Shown here: positions 1 to 10,086 of the stretch, in pieces
Layout of the letters: every line of letters begins with the position of its first letter
How positions within the stretch are numbered: position 1 is the first letter of the stretch
Source: Arthrobacter sp. H16F315
GTDB taxonomy: Bacteria > Actinomycetota > Actinomycetes > Actinomycetales > Micrococcaceae
Direction of reading: 5' to 3'
Assembly (NCBI RefSeq): GCF_024124825.1
Contig: NZ_JAMXSS010000002.1
Span: 1,426,001-1,490,000 of the forward strand
Length of the DNA: 64,000 nt
Program-made: the position numbers and the translations under genes
Notes under the pieces: generated by a model
Databases searched by the model: none
The model's input: the letters and a program-made list of their open reading frames with translations, nothing else
Told to the model about the DNA's origin: nothing

Positions 1-832
1 TCCGGCTCTGGCAGCGTGCCCTCTGCGAGAAACTTGGGCTCACGGGCCGCATCATCCTTTCCAAGGACGGCATCAACGCAACCGTCGGCGGTGAGATCGG
101 CGCGGTCAAACAATACGTAAAAACCACGCGCGAATACCCGGGTTTCCATGGCATCGACGTGAAATGGTCCGAGGGCGGCGCCGCGGATTTCCCCGGCTCA
201 GCGTCAAAGTCCGCGACGAGATTGTCTCCTTCGGCGCGCCCGGGGAGCTCAAGGTAGACGCCAGCGGTGTGGTCGGCGGCGGCACGCACCTCAAACCCGC
301 GGAACTGCACGAGCTTGTGGAATCGAGGCGGGAGGCCGGCGAGGAGGTCGTCTTTTTTGATGGCCGCAACGGTTTCGAGGCCCAGATCGGCAAATTCAAG
401 GACGCCGTCGTCCCGGATGTGGCCACTACCCACGACTTCATCAAAGAACTCGACTCGGGCAAGTATGACGCGCTCAAGGACAAGCCCGTGGTCACGTACT
501 GCACCGGCGGCATCCGCTGCGAAGTCCTCTCCAGCCTGATGGTGAACCGTGGTTTCACAGAGGTCTACCAGCTCGACGGCGGGATTGTCCGATACGGCGA
601 AACGTTCAAGGACGAAGGCCTCTGGGAGGGGTCCCTTTACGTGTTCGATAAGCGTATGCACCTTGAATTCAGTGCCGACGCCAAGACCATCGGCGAATGC
701 GTCCGCTGTGCGGCGCCGACGAGCAAGTTTGAGAACTGCTCCAACGCGGCCTGCCGCACGTTGACGCTGTATTGCGCGGAGTGCGCTGCCAGCCCTGCAA
801 CGCTCCGGTGCCCGGACGGCTGCGCGGCCTAA
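1..832 (+). CDS. Rhodanese-domain sulfurtransferase, TrhO/YceA-like (5' cut, apparent frameshift)
   Basis: The C-terminal two thirds show a rhodanese domain with the active-site loop YCTGGIRCE, followed by a cysteine-rich tail (CVRC, CSNAAC, CAEC, CPDGC) usual in the TrhO family, which hydroxylates uridine 34 of tRNA. The N-terminal part ([13 protein letters not shown]) is readable from base 3 in another frame. The two halves join as DFP-RLSVKV if one C is added to the run of four C at 191-194, so the gene is probably intact and the shift an error. The true start lies before the window. The exact reaction is inferred from family. Confidence 0.85.
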
Positions 833-871
833 ATCCCGCGCTCCGCATACCAGACCCGCCGGGTCCTGCCG

Positions 872-1354
872 CTACGGCGCGGGTGTCAGCTGGTAGGCGT
901 AAAGGAGCGGAGCGTCGACGCTGGACGCGCTGATCTGCACCGTTCCGGCGGCCGGGACTTTGATCCGTGACGTCTCGCGGCTGCCGTTGCAGGCTGCCCC
1001 GGCCTCGGTCAGCCTGGCGCCGTCCAGGGAGACTTCGAAGAAGGCCTTGCCGCCGCCGTCGCAGCTTATGGTCAGCACGTAGTTCCCCGCGCCGATCCCG
1101 GTGGCGGTTTTGACGATCGGATCCCGCTTGAGGATTTTCCCGGCGTCGTCGAGCACAATTCCGCCCGCAGCGGGAAGGGCCGTGGCCTTCCAGGCGGTCA
1201 CGTCGGTTGATTCAACCGAACCCGCTGCGGAACATGCTGTCGCGGCCAGGACGACGGCGGCACCTGCCGCGGCGCCGAGGGCACCACGCCGAAGGGATCG
1301 GGCGGGCCGCACGCGGGTCCGGGAACGCCGGAGGCCTGGAATGTGAAGGAACAT
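872..1354 (-). CDS. Putative secreted lipoprotein, unknown function
   Basis: 160 residues. A basic N-terminus (RRSRTRVRPARSLRR) and an Ala/Val-rich segment lead to a lipobox-like LAATACSAAG, so cleavage and lipidation at Cys41 are likely. The mature part of about 120 residues is beta-rich in appearance, with two further cysteines (SCDGGG and AACNGS) that could form a disulfide. I do not recognise the family. It is convergent with the rhodanese gene and divergent from the MerR regulator downstream; the start is the first ATG and could lie slightly inside. Confidence 0.6.
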   Translation of the reverse strand: MFLHIPGLRRSRTRVRPARSLRRGALGAAAGAAVVLAATACSAAGSVESTDVTAWKATALPAAGGIVLDDAGKILKRDPIVKTATGIGAGNYVLTISCDGGGKAFFEVSLDGARLTEAGAACNGSRETSRIKVPAAGTVQISASSVDAPLLYAYQLTPAP

Positions 1355-1442
1355 TCCTCAAACTTACCGCCGTTGACGCTGGCAACAGATTCCGCATCGA
1401 CCCGGTGGGCGCCAGCGCTTGGCCCGCCGCAGCACACAGGGC

Positions 1443-1473
1443 TTGACGTTGACGTAACGTCAACCTCTAGCAT
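1443..1473 (+). promoter_or_regulatory. MerR-type promoter with 19-bp spacer and palindromic operator
   Basis: A -35 TTGACG (1443-1448) and a -10 TAGCAT (1468-1473) are separated by 19 bp, the overlong spacing typical of promoters activated by DNA distortion by MerR proteins. The spacer carries the perfect palindrome GTTGACGT-A-ACGTCAAC (1448-1464). It lies about 45 bp before the MerR gene at 1519, which implies autoregulation. Confidence 0.8.
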
Positions 1474-1518
1474 CGAAGGAACGGCCCGGAAGCGGCCGCA
1501 GCCCAAGGGGTCAGCCAG

Positions 1519-2292
1519 ATGGAATGGTCCGTGCAGCACATCGCCAGGATCGCCGGGACCACTAGCCGGACGCTGCGTCACTATGACGACCTCGGACTGC
1601 TTAAACCCAGCAGGACGGGTAACAACGGCTACCGGTTCTACGACCAGGCTTCCCTGGTCCGGCTGCAGCGGATCCTGTTGCTGCGGGACCTCGGGCTTGG
1701 ACTTCCGGCCATCGCCGAGGTCCTCGGCCACGAGCCCGATGCCGAAAAGGCGCTCGACCGGCACCTGGACTGGCTGCGGCAGGAACAGGAGAGGCTGGCC
1801 CGCCAGATCAGCTCGGTCCGGCGCACGATTGCAGAGCTGAAAGCAGGAGGAGAGATCATGGCAGCGACAATGTTTGACGGTTTTGACCACACGAAGTTCC
1901 AGGATGAGGTGGAGCAGCGCTGGGGCGCGGACACGTACGCGACGAGTGACGCCTGGTGGCGGGGGATGAGCCAGGCCGAGAAAGAGGCCTGGAAGCAGCA
2001 TTCCCGGCAGTTGGGCAACGACTGGATTGCGGCAGCGGAGTCGGGTATCCCGGCCGACGGCAGCGAGGCGCAGGAGCTGGCCCGCCGGCAGGTCGAATGG
2101 CTTGCCGGCATTCCCGGAACACCCGCAGCACCGTCGGCCGCCGGCGGCAGCAGCGGCGACGTCAAAAGCTACGTCACCGGTCTGGCCGAGATGTACGCTG
2201 CCGATCCCCGCTTCGCCGCGAATTACGGCGGCGAAGCGGGGGCATCCTTTGTCCGTGACGCCCTCCGCATCCACGCCGGCAAACACCTCTAG
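1519..2292 (+). CDS. MerR family regulator with TipAS drug-sensing domain
   Basis: 257 residues. Residues 1-70 are a MerR winged helix (SVQHIARIAGTTSRTLRHYD, then GYRFYD), then a coiled-coil dimerisation helix to about residue 110. Residues 115-257 match the TipAS/antibiotic-recognition domain, with the WRGMS and YAADPRFAANYG segments typical of TipA-like proteins. These proteins bind small hydrophobic ligands and activate promoters with 19-bp spacers, exactly what lies upstream. No transporter target is adjacent on the same strand, so the other targets and the ligand are unknown. Confidence 0.85.
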   Translation: MEWSVQHIARIAGTTSRTLRHYDDLGLLKPSRTGNNGYRFYDQASLVRLQRILLLRDLGLGLPAIAEVLGHEPDAEKALDRHLDWLRQEQERLARQISSVRRTIAELKAGGEIMAATMFDGFDHTKFQDEVEQRWGADTYATSDAWWRGMSQAEKEAWKQHSRQLGNDWIAAAESGIPADGSEAQELARRQVEWLAGIPGTPAAPSAAGGSSGDVKSYVTGLAEMYAADPRFAANYGGEAGASFVRDALRIHAGKHL

Positions 2293-2327
2293 GATCGACA
2301 CCGCCGGGCCGGGACTAAACTTGTCCG

Positions 2328-3960
2328 GTGACTCCTTCAACGCACTTCACGGCCGGCACCACCCCCGACGCCCCGCGCAGCGATCTGCCCTGCCTGCTCG
2401 ATTCGCTGGCCGCGGACCTGCGCCGCATCGGCTACACCGTTGACGGCGTGGCCGAACTTCTCGGCGCCGCAGCGCACGGCGCCCTAAGCCGTGACCAACT
2501 CGTTCCCGCGCTGATCATCACGGAAAAGGCCCGCTTGGGGAGGGCACGACGGCGGCACTCGCCGCCGTCGTGCGGCTCTGGCTGCTGGCCGAACCGCAGG
2601 CCGGTGCCACGCTCGATGCCGCGCTGCCCGGCATCCGCACAGCGGGCCTGCTGGAGCTCGGTCTCGTGGAGCCTTCCGAGGGTGGCCTGATGCGGGCGAA
2701 AGTTGATCTCCGGCCGTACGGCTGGGACGGAACCCCGGGGGAGGACTCCGATGGCCGCGGCGGGGCGGAGCTCTGGGTGGCCAGCGACCTCGCCGCCCAC
2801 CAGCAACCCGGTGTGCTCCGCCGCGACCATGTACTCGGAATCGGGCAGGCATCCACTACCCTCGTGCAGGTTACCGCCCGGCGGCATGTGGCCCGGGCCC
2901 TGGACCTCGGGACCGGCTGCGGTATCCAGACGTTCCACCTGCTGCACCACGCCGACCACGTGACTGCTACCGACATTTCCGCACGGGCCCTTGCCTTCAC
3001 CCGCTTCAACCTGCTGCTCAACGCCGGTGGGCTGCACCTTGACCCCCTCGATCTGGAAGCCCGGGTGAGCCTGCGCCAGGGCTCGCTGCTCGATCCGGTG
3101 GCGGGCGAGGAGTTTGAGCTGGTGGTCTCCAACCCGCCGTTTGTGATCACGCCGCGAAGCTCGGGGGAGGCCGCCGCGGACCAGTTCACCTATCGCGACG
3201 GCGGCCTGCCGGGCGATGACATCGTCGCCGGGCTGGTCCGGGACCTTCCGTCGGTCCTGACACCCGGCGGAACGGCCCAGTTGCTGGGAAACTGGGAAAT
3301 CCGGGCCGGGGCCGAGTGGGCCGAACGGCCGCAGGGCTGGGCCGGACCGGATGCGGACGTCTGGTTCATCCAGCGTGAGCAGGTCAGCCCGGAACAGTAC
3401 GCAGAAACCTGGCTGCAGGACGCCTCCTCGGCGCGTGACCGGCTGCTTTACCAGGATTCCTACGCCGCCTACCTTAACGACTTCGCTGCCCGCGACGTTG
3501 ATGCCATCGGTTTCGGGATGATCTGGCTGCGGCGCCCGCCGAAGGTTCCCCGGTACTGAGGCGCTTCGAGGAGATCACCTATCCGATTGAGCAGCCCGTT
3601 GGTCCGTACCTCGGCGCGGCCGTGGAACGCGCCGACTGGCTGGCGGCCCACGAGTTGGCCGCCACGCACCTGTTGGTGGCGGAGGACGTTACCGAGGAGC
3701 GGCACCAGCGCCCCGGCGCCGAACACCCCGGCGTGATCCTGCTGCGCCAGGGTGCCGGCTTGCGCCGCACCAACCTGCTCAGCACCGAGCTCGCCGGTTT
3801 TGTCTCAGCCTGCGACGGGGATCTGTCCGTCAGCCAGATCATCGGCGCCCTTGAGGCGCTGCTTGGCGGCGGCGAGGGGTGGGACAGCCGGACCTTCGAC
3901 GCCGGGCTCCGCGGCGAAGTGGCGAATCTGGTCCGGGACGGCTTCCTGCTTCCGGCCTGA
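2328..3960 (+). CDS. Class I SAM-dependent methyltransferase, three-part protein (two apparent frameshifts)
   Basis: The central part has the SAM motif LDLGTGCGIQTF and the catalytic NPPF motif of the MTS/HemK class of N-methyltransferases. The N-terminal helical region (from GTG 2328) and the C-terminal region (3560-3960, ending VRDGFLLPA) belong to the same roughly 540-residue actinobacterial protein but sit in other frames. The reading is restored by adding a G to the run at 2537-2540 and a C to the run at 3535-3537. The substrate is unknown. A TAAACT box at 2316-2321 ends six bases before the GTG, suggesting a leaderless transcript. The 3' end overlaps the MFS gene on the other strand. 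Confidence 0.75.
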
Positions 3961-5243
3961 CGCGGCCGGGGTGATTGGCACGGCGTCGCTGCCGAAGCGC
4001 GGCAAGACATATGCGGCGACTGCCAGCCCGGCCAGCACCCCGCAGACGCCGGCGACGAGGAAGCTCGCCCGGATGGGGAACAACGCACCGAGCAGCCCGC
4101 CCAGCGCCAGCGCCCCGATGGAGACGGCCCGGGTCAGTCCGCCGATGATCGCCATCGCCTGGCCCCGGCCGCTTTCGGCGACCCGCAGGATCACAATCGC
4201 CCCGAAACACGCGTTCAGCGCACCACAGGCCGCCCCCATCGCGGTGTAGGCGGCAAACAACAGTTCCAGGCTGGGTACCAGCGCCATGATTCCCAGGAAG
4301 GCGGAGGTCAGGGCCATCGAGACCAGCAGCGCGCGCAGGCGGGTTGCGGCGGTCTTGATGCGGCTGGCAAGCACCGCCCCGGAGGCCATCCCGAGTCCGA
4401 AGAACGCGACCAGCAGCCCGTACTGCGTTTCGGTGGCGCCGAACTCGTCACGGGCGAGAAACACTTCAAGGACATTGGTCGCCTCACCGACCGCAATGAA
4501 GAACAGCACACCCAGGATGAGGGACCAGACCAAGCCGTCCCGCCGGATCCGGCGCAGGCCGTCCAGCAAAGCGGGATTCGTCTTGCCCGCCCGCTCGGCG
4601 GCAGTGCCCCGGCGCGTCCGGATGAGCAGGGCGCCGGCGGCCATCGCCAGGTAGCACCCGCTGGCCACGGCAAAGACGAGGCCGGATCCGCCCCAGCCGC
4701 TGAGCAGGCCTCCCGCTGCCGGTCCCGTCATGCCGGCGATCATAATGGTTGCCTGCATGGTGCCCAGGGCCCGGGGGTCCGGTCTTCACCGACGAGCCGG
4801 GGCAGCAGGGCCTGCCAGGTAGGCCCGGCCACAGCCTGCGCGGCGTCGAGGAGGAAGGTCATGGCGAAGAGGGCCGGAAGGTAATTTTCCACGTACTGCA
4901 GGCTCAGCCCCATGCCGGCGACCGCCGCGGCACTGACCACGGCGGACGCCGTCGCCAACGTCCGGGAATCACGGGTGTCCGCCAACCGGCCGGCCCACGG
5001 GGCGAGCAGCGCCAGCGGGAGCGCCGAGCAGAACAGGTAGGCTGCCACCAGCCAGGGCCCTGCCACGGCGGTCTGGCCGGTCGCGGCCAGATTCTGCAGG
5101 TGCAGCATCACGCTGATGATGACGGCGCCCGCGCCGGCCGTGGCGAGAAAGCGGGAGCTGCTGGCGACGACGAAATCGCGGTTCCGCCAGAGCGGCTGCG
5201 CGGCGCGGGATTCACCCGGCGGGGTATGAAGGGCCTGTTTCAT
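3805..5243 (-). CDS. MFS transporter (apparent frameshift)
   Basis: About 480 residues with twelve probable membrane segments, e.g. FLATAGAGAVIISVMLHL near the start and FFIAVGEATNVLEVFLARDEF mid-protein; the exporter-type MFS fold is clear but the substrate is not. The frame breaks at the run of five G at 4773-4777; one more base gives DRTPRALGTMQAT. The start chosen is ATG 5243 (MKQALHT), directly behind a strong promoter; the upstream TTG at 5279 is its -35 box. The last 50 residues run antiparallel through the methyltransferase 3' end, so the real C-terminus may be shorter. Confidence 0.75.
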
Positions 5244-5250
5244 TAATAGC

Positions 5251-5279
5251 AAAATACCCGCGGCGGATTGGCATGTCAA
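5251..5279 (-). promoter_or_regulatory. Promoter of the MFS gene, leaderless
   Basis: On the minus strand TTGACA (5279-5274) and TATTTT (5256-5251) are separated by 17 bp, close to consensus. The ATG of the MFS gene begins seven bases after the -10 box, so the mRNA probably starts at the initiation codon. The divergent HTH regulator at 5322 is the obvious candidate to control it. Confidence 0.7.
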
Positions 5280-5321
5280 GCATTTCTTTCATAGTTTGGC
5301 CGTGCTCGGTAGACTGGTGGA

Positions 5322-5991
5322 GTGAATGCAGAAATCCCCATTGCTGACTCACCGGTCCCTGCGGGCACAAAGCGCCGGCAACGCCCGGAAAAGAACGTCG
5401 AGATCACCGACCCGAAGGCGATCCGGGCGCTGGCCCATGCGGCCCGGCTGGAGGTCATTTCCGAACTGTATTCAACCCAGGTCAGCCGGACGGCCACGGA
5501 ACTCGCCGCCCAGACGGGGCTCACGCCGAGCGCAATGAGCTACCACCTGCGTGCCCTGCAGAAATGGGGGATTGTGGTGCCCGCCGCCACCGCCGGCGAT
5601 GCGCGTGAGCGCCGCTGGCAAGCCGCGGGGACCGACTTCACCATCAATTCAGGCGGCGGAGTGGCGAGCCCCGAGTTTGCCGTGCTGGACCTTGAACTGG
5701 ACGCTTACCGACGTCGGGTTAAGGCCTATGCCAACACCCGGGACGAGCAGCGCCGGCGCGGCGACCCCGTGGACGGAGCTTCTTCGGTGGTGCTGGCCAG
5801 CAATCTGCTCTACCTGACGACTGACCAGCGTGCGGAGCTTAACAGCAGGCTTTTTTGAGCTGCTGCGCGACTATGAGCTTGAGGACCCGGACCAGGTTCC
5901 CGAAGGGGCGGAACGGATGGCGACCATGTGGTCGATGATCCCGGATGACCGGGGCCGGCCTCCGCAACGGGCCACGCAGAGCCCTGGCTGA
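5322..5991 (+). CDS. ArsR-type winged-helix regulator (apparent frameshift near C-terminus)
   Basis: Residues 25-100 form an ArsR-like winged helix: RALAHAARLEVISEL, then the recognition helix TPSAMSYHLRAL. It is divergent from the MFS exporter and probably represses it. The reading stops early at a TGA after the run of six T at 5851-5856; with five T it continues as LFELLRDYELEDPDQVPEGA to TGA 5991, about 222 residues, the usual length. A TAGACT box (5310-5315) ends six bases before GTG 5322, so translation is probably leaderless. Confidence 0.75.
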
Positions 5992-6173
5992 AGGTGTTGC
6001 CGGGCCGGGCCTGCTGCGCCCTGCCGGGCGTTGCCGGGCCGGGGTTCATGACGTCCGGAAGTCGTGCCCGCGTGCCCGCCATTTAGGGCCGAATGCGCGG
6101 GAATCCGCAAAATATGGTGAACTAGGCGGGTATGGGCGCATCTGCCCGAGCAACCTTTTTCTGTAGGAGCACA

Positions 6174-8912
6174 GTGCCAAGCAAGGCCAAAACCGGCAAG
6201 AAACTCGTGATTGTGGAGTCTCCCGCCAAGAGCAAGACCATCGCCAAGTACCTCGGCGAGGGCTTCATCGTCGAGGCCTCCGTTGGTCACATCCGGGACC
6301 TCCCGCAGCCCTCGGAATTGCCCGCGGAACTGAAGAAGACCTCGGTGGGCAAGTTCGCCGTCGACATTGATAACGACTTCAAGCCGTACTACGTGGTCTC
6401 CCCGGACAAGAAGAAGAAAGTCGCGGAACTCAAGGCCCAGCTTAAAGACGCCGACGCTCTTTACCTCGCAACCGATGGGGACCGCGAGGGCGAGGCCATC
6501 GCGTGGCACCTGCTGGAGGTCCTCAAGCCCAAGGTTCCGGTCTACCGCATGACCTTCGGCGAAATTACCAAGGAAGCCATCCACCGGGCGATGGACAACC
6601 TGCGCGATGTCGACCAGGACCTCGTGGACGCGCAGGAGACCCGGCGTGTGCTGGACCGTCTCTACGGCTATGAGATCTCCCCGGTGCTCTGGCGCAAAGT
6701 GGCCCGCGGGCTCTCCGCCGGCCGGGTGCAGTCGGTTGTAACCCGCATGGTGGTGGCGCGCGAGCGTGAGCGGATGGCTTTCACAGCCGCCTCGTACTGG
6801 GACCTGACCGGCCAGTTCGGCGCAGGGTCCGGTTCGTTCAAAGCCAAACTGGCCCTCGTCGACGGCGCCAAGGTCGCCAGCGGCCGCGACTTCAACGACA
6901 GCGGCGAGCTCACCTCCCGCAACGCCGTGCACCTCAATGAGGAGCTGGCCAGATCGCTGGCCGCGGGACTGCAGGGCGCCGACTTCCGCGTCCGCTCCGT
7001 CGATACCAAGCCGTACACCCGCCGGCCGGCCGCGCCGTTCACCACGTCCACATTGCAGCAGGAGGCGGGCCGCAAGCTGCGCTTCTCCTCGAAAAGCACC
7101 ATGCAGGTGGCCCAGCGGCTCTACGAAAACGGCTACATCACCTATATGCGTACGGACTCCTCCGCGCTGAGCAACGAGGCCGTCACGGCCGCAAGGCGCC
7201 AGGCCTCCGAACTGTACGGTGCCGAATACGTCCCGGCTTCGCCGCGCGTCTACAGCGGCAAGGCGGCCAACGCGCAGGAAGCCCACGAGGCCATCCGGCC
7301 CGCCGGTGACTCCTTCCGTACGCCGGCCCAGGTGGCCAAGCAGCTTTCAGGCGACGAATTCCGCCTCTACGAACTGATCTGGAAGCGCACCGTCGCCTCG
7401 CAGATGGCCGATGCCAAGGGCTCCACCGCCACGATCCGCCTTGGCGCGGTGACCTCCGGTGGCGCAGCCGAACGCCGCGACGCCGAGTTCTCGGCCTCCG
7501 GCACCGTGATCACCTTCCCCGGTTTCCTTGCCGCGTACGAAGAAGGCAAGGATGAAAGCCGCGGCGACGAGGACTCCGAGGAAGCCCGACGGTTGCCCAA
7601 CGTGGCCAAGGACGACGCGCTCACGGCATCGGATATCGTCGCCGTCGGACATGAGACGTCGCCGCCGCCCCGCTTTACCGAAGCGTCCCTGACCGCCGAG
7701 CTGGAAAAGAAGGGCATTGGCCGCCCGTCCACCTACGCCTCGACGATCTCCACCATCCAGGACCGCGGCTACGTCCGGAAGCAGGGGTCCGCGCTGGTCC
7801 CGAGCTGGATCGCGTTCTCCGTGGTCCGGCTGCTCGAGCAGCACTTCCACGACTACGTGGACTACGAGTTCACCGCCGACATGGAAGCGGACTTGGACAA
7901 GATTGCCAACGGCCAGGCGGCGGGTCCGGCCTGGCTCAAGCACTTCTATTTCGGCGAGGATTCCGATCCCGGCCTGCTGAGCATCGTCAACAACCTTGGC
8001 GAGATTGACGCGAGGGACATCAACTCGATTCCGATCACCGACGCCATCACGCTCCGGGTCGGAAAATTCGGCCCGTATTTGGAAAGCTCCGTTCCAATGG
8101 TCGATCCGAAGACCGGCGAAGTGGTTGATGCGGCCCGCGCCAACGTCCCCGAGGACCTGGCACCGGACGAGCTCACCGCGGCCAAGGCCGTCGAGCTGAT
8201 GGAAACCGCTGCCCCCGAAGAGCGGGTGCTCGGCGCGGACCCGCATACCGGACACACCGTCGTCGCGAAAAATGGCCGCTACGGCGCCTACGTCACCGAG
8301 ATCATCCCGGAGATGACCGAGGAGCAGCTCGCCAACCAGCCGGTGGAGTATTACAAAAACGGAAAGCCGAAGCCCGCGAAGAAGCCCGTAAAGGCCAAAC
8401 CCCGCACCGGGTCGCTGTTCGCATCGATGAGCGTCGAATCCATCAGCCTGGCCGAGGCCCTGGAGCTTATGAGCTTGCCCCGGGTCCTCGGACAGGACAC
8501 CGAAGGCAACCCGATCACGGTGCAGAACGGCCGCTTTGGCCCGTATTTGAAAAAGGGCACAGACTCCCGGTCCATCGGCTCGGAGGAGGAAATCTTCACC
8601 ATCACCCTCGAGCAGGCCCTGGAGATCTACTCCCAGCCGAAGCAGCGAGGCGCCCGGGCAGCCGTGCCGCCGCTGGCAGAGTTTGGTCCGGACCCGGTCT
8701 CGGAGAAGAACATCGTGGTGAAGGAAGGCCGCTTCGGCCCCTACATCACCGACGGAGTCACCAACATCACAGTTCCCCGCTCCACCTCGGTGGAGGAGCT
8801 TACCCGCGAACAGGCTGTCGAACTGCTCGCGGACAAGCGGGCCAGGGGGCCGGTCAAGCGCACGACGGCGGCCCGCAAGGCTCCGGCCCGCAAGGCCGCA
8901 GCCAAGAAGTAG
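6174..8912 (+). CDS. topA: DNA topoisomerase I (type IA)
   Basis: 912 residues. The TOPRIM domain opens with VIVESPAKSK (about residue 12) and has the acidic DGDREGE triad at 101-107. The active-site tyrosine lies in YITYMRTDS at about residue 324 and would attack the DNA backbone to relax negative supercoils. C-terminal repeats of the form GRFGPYL/GRYGAYV are present without zinc-finger cysteines, and a Lys/Arg/Ala-rich basic tail ends the protein, as in mycobacterial TopA. I chose GTG 6174 because AGGAG sits just upstream; the longer frame from 6132 lacks a ribosome site. Confidence 0.97.
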   Translation: MPSKAKTGKKLVIVESPAKSKTIAKYLGEGFIVEASVGHIRDLPQPSELPAELKKTSVGKFAVDIDNDFKPYYVVSPDKKKKVAELKAQLKDADALYLATDGDREGEAIAWHLLEVLKPKVPVYRMTFGEITKEAIHRAMDNLRDVDQDLVDAQETRRVLDRLYGYEISPVLWRKVARGLSAGRVQSVVTRMVVARERERMAFTAASYWDLTGQFGAGSGSFKAKLALVDGAKVASGRDFNDSGELTSRNAVHLNEELARSLAAGLQGADFRVRSVDTKPYTRRPAAPFTTSTLQQEAGRKLRFSSKSTMQVAQRLYENGYITYMRTDSSALSNEAVTAARRQASELYGAEYVPASPRVYSGKAANAQEAHEAIRPAGDSFRTPAQVAKQLSGDEFRLYELIWKRTVASQMADAKGSTATIRLGAVTSGGAAERRDAEFSASGTVITFPGFLAAYEEGKDESRGDEDSEEARRLPNVAKDDALTASDIVAVGHETSPPPRFTEASLTAELEKKGIGRPSTYASTISTIQDRGYVRKQGSALVPSWIAFSVVRLLEQHFHDYVDYEFTADMEADLDKIANGQAAGPAWLKHFYFGEDSDPGLLSIVNNLGEIDARDINSIPITDAITLRVGKFGPYLESSVPMVDPKTGEVVDAARANVPEDLAPDELTAAKAVELMETAAPEERVLGADPHTGHTVVAKNGRYGAYVTEIIPEMTEEQLANQPVEYYKNGKPKPAKKPVKAKPRTGSLFASMSVESISLAEALELMSLPRVLGQDTEGNPITVQNGRFGPYLKKGTDSRSIGSEEEIFTITLEQALEIYSQPKQRGARAAVPPLAEFGPDPVSEKNIVVKEGRFGPYITDGVTNITVPRSTSVEELTREQAVELLADKRARGPVKRTTAARKAPARKAAAKK

Positions 8913-8917
8913 CCTGC

Positions 8918-8977
8918 CTCGCGGGTTCCGTCCCGGCTCGACGTGTCAAAACGTCGACGGCGGACGGGGGCCGCGAG
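8918..8977. repeat. 60-bp hairpin repeat, copy A
   Basis: Begins 5 bases after the topA stop. It matches copy B (10087-10146) at 52 of 60 positions with no gaps and in the same orientation. It folds as three nested stems: outer CTCGCGG/CCGCGAG, middle CGTCC/GGACG, inner TCGACGT/ACGTCGA around the loop GTCAAA. There is no T-tract, so it does not look like a plain terminator. Confidence 0.85.
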
Positions 8978-9029
8978 CGGTTGTCCACATGGCCGGCGGG
9001 AGGGGTGCCCAGGCCCTGGTAGCCGCGGA

Positions 9030-10082
9030 ATGCTGGGCGGCATGGGACCCTCCGCGCCGTACCCGACCGACCCGCTTGCCGTGGCTATGGGCCAGCGGGC
9101 CCGTAACGCAGGCCCGGGCCAGCCAGTGCCCACCGGACCACCAGCACCGGCGGGCCCACCCGCCCTCCGGGCCGGGGTGCTGCCGGCGGGCAGGCTGTGG
9201 CGCACCGAGGAACTGCGGGACCATGGAATTTCTGCCCGCCGGGTGCGGCAGTTACTGGAGCAGGGTGCCATTCTCAGGGTCCGCCGGGGGTGCTATGTCC
9301 TGGGCAGCTTCTGGGCCTCCCTGGACCGGGACGGGATTTCCCGGACCAGGATCGACGCCTACGCACACAGGACGCTGACAACCTCCACCGGCAGCTTTGT
9401 TTTCAGCCATACGACGGCAGCCAGGCTCCACGGCCTGTTTCTCTGGCAGGTGGACGACACGATCCACCTCACGGTACCGTTCCTGCCTTCGTCCGGTGGC
9501 CACGCGGGCGACGTCATCGCGCACACTCGTCCCGTGCCGGCCGAAGATGTCACGGAACTCCAGGGTTACCGGGTGACATCCCTCGCGCGCACCGCACTCG
9601 AGTGCTGCCTGATCCTCAACTTCCGCCAGGGCCTGATTCTTATGGACCATGCCCTTCGGCTTGGTCTCGACCCCGAGGAGCTGGAGCGCCAGGCGGGCCA
9701 GCTCCGCCGGGTCCCCGGGATCGGTTCGCTTCGGAAGGTGCTCGCTTGTGCGGACGCCCGGTCCGAGTCGCCCGGTGAGACCCTCACCCGGGATCTGATT
9801 CGACGGCTGCGGTTGCCCGCACCCGTGTTGCAGTTCGAAGTCCGGACCAGGTTGGGGCTGTTCCGGACGGATTGTGCATGGCCGGACCGGCGGGTGGCAC
9901 TGGAATTTGATGGCCGGCGGAAATACTTTGATTACGCGCCCACGGCGGAGGCAGTCTTCCAGGAGCGGCGCCGAGAAAAGGCCTTGATGGAACTCGGGTG
10001 GAAGGTGGTCCGGGTTGAGTGGCGGGACCTGTTCCGGGAAAGCGAGTTCAAAACCAGGCTGCTCCGGGCCCTGGACTCGTGA
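9030..10082 (+). CDS. AbiEi-like HTH plus DUF559 (Vsr-like) endonuclease-fold protein
   Basis: About 350 residues. After a Pro/Gly-rich leader there is an AbiEi_4-type winged helix (WRTEELRDHGISARRVRQLL, GCYVLGSF). The middle shows FVFSHTTAARLHGL and the C-terminal 100 residues match DUF559 of the PD-(D/E)xK/Vsr superfamily: TDCAWP, VALEFDGRRKYF, and ELGWKVVRVEWRDL. A nuclease role is inferred from the fold. No AbiEii-like toxin partner is nearby. Start uncertain: ATG 9030 or 9042, while the frame opens further upstream inside repeat A. The gene is bracketed exactly by the two 60-bp repeats. Confidence 0.75.
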   Translation: MLGGMGPSAPYPTDPLAVAMGQRARNAGPGQPVPTGPPAPAGPPALRAGVLPAGRLWRTEELRDHGISARRVRQLLEQGAILRVRRGCYVLGSFWASLDRDGISRTRIDAYAHRTLTTSTGSFVFSHTTAARLHGLFLWQVDDTIHLTVPFLPSSGGHAGDVIAHTRPVPAEDVTELQGYRVTSLARTALECCLILNFRQGLILMDHALRLGLDPEELERQAGQLRRVPGIGSLRKVLACADARSESPGETLTRDLIRRLRLPAPVLQFEVRTRLGLFRTDCAWPDRRVALEFDGRRKYFDYAPTAEAVFQERRREKALMELGWKVVRVEWRDLFRESEFKTRLLRALDS

Positions 10083-10086
10083 AGTG

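Noticed and set aside
8943..9029. Longer start of the DUF559 gene inside repeat A
   Set aside because: The frame is open, but the codons derive from the repeat and from non-family sequence, and no ribosome site is visible.
9030..10082. AbiE-type toxin-antitoxin system
   Set aside because: Only the AbiEi-like winged helix is present, fused to DUF559; there is no AbiEii nucleotidyltransferase next to it.
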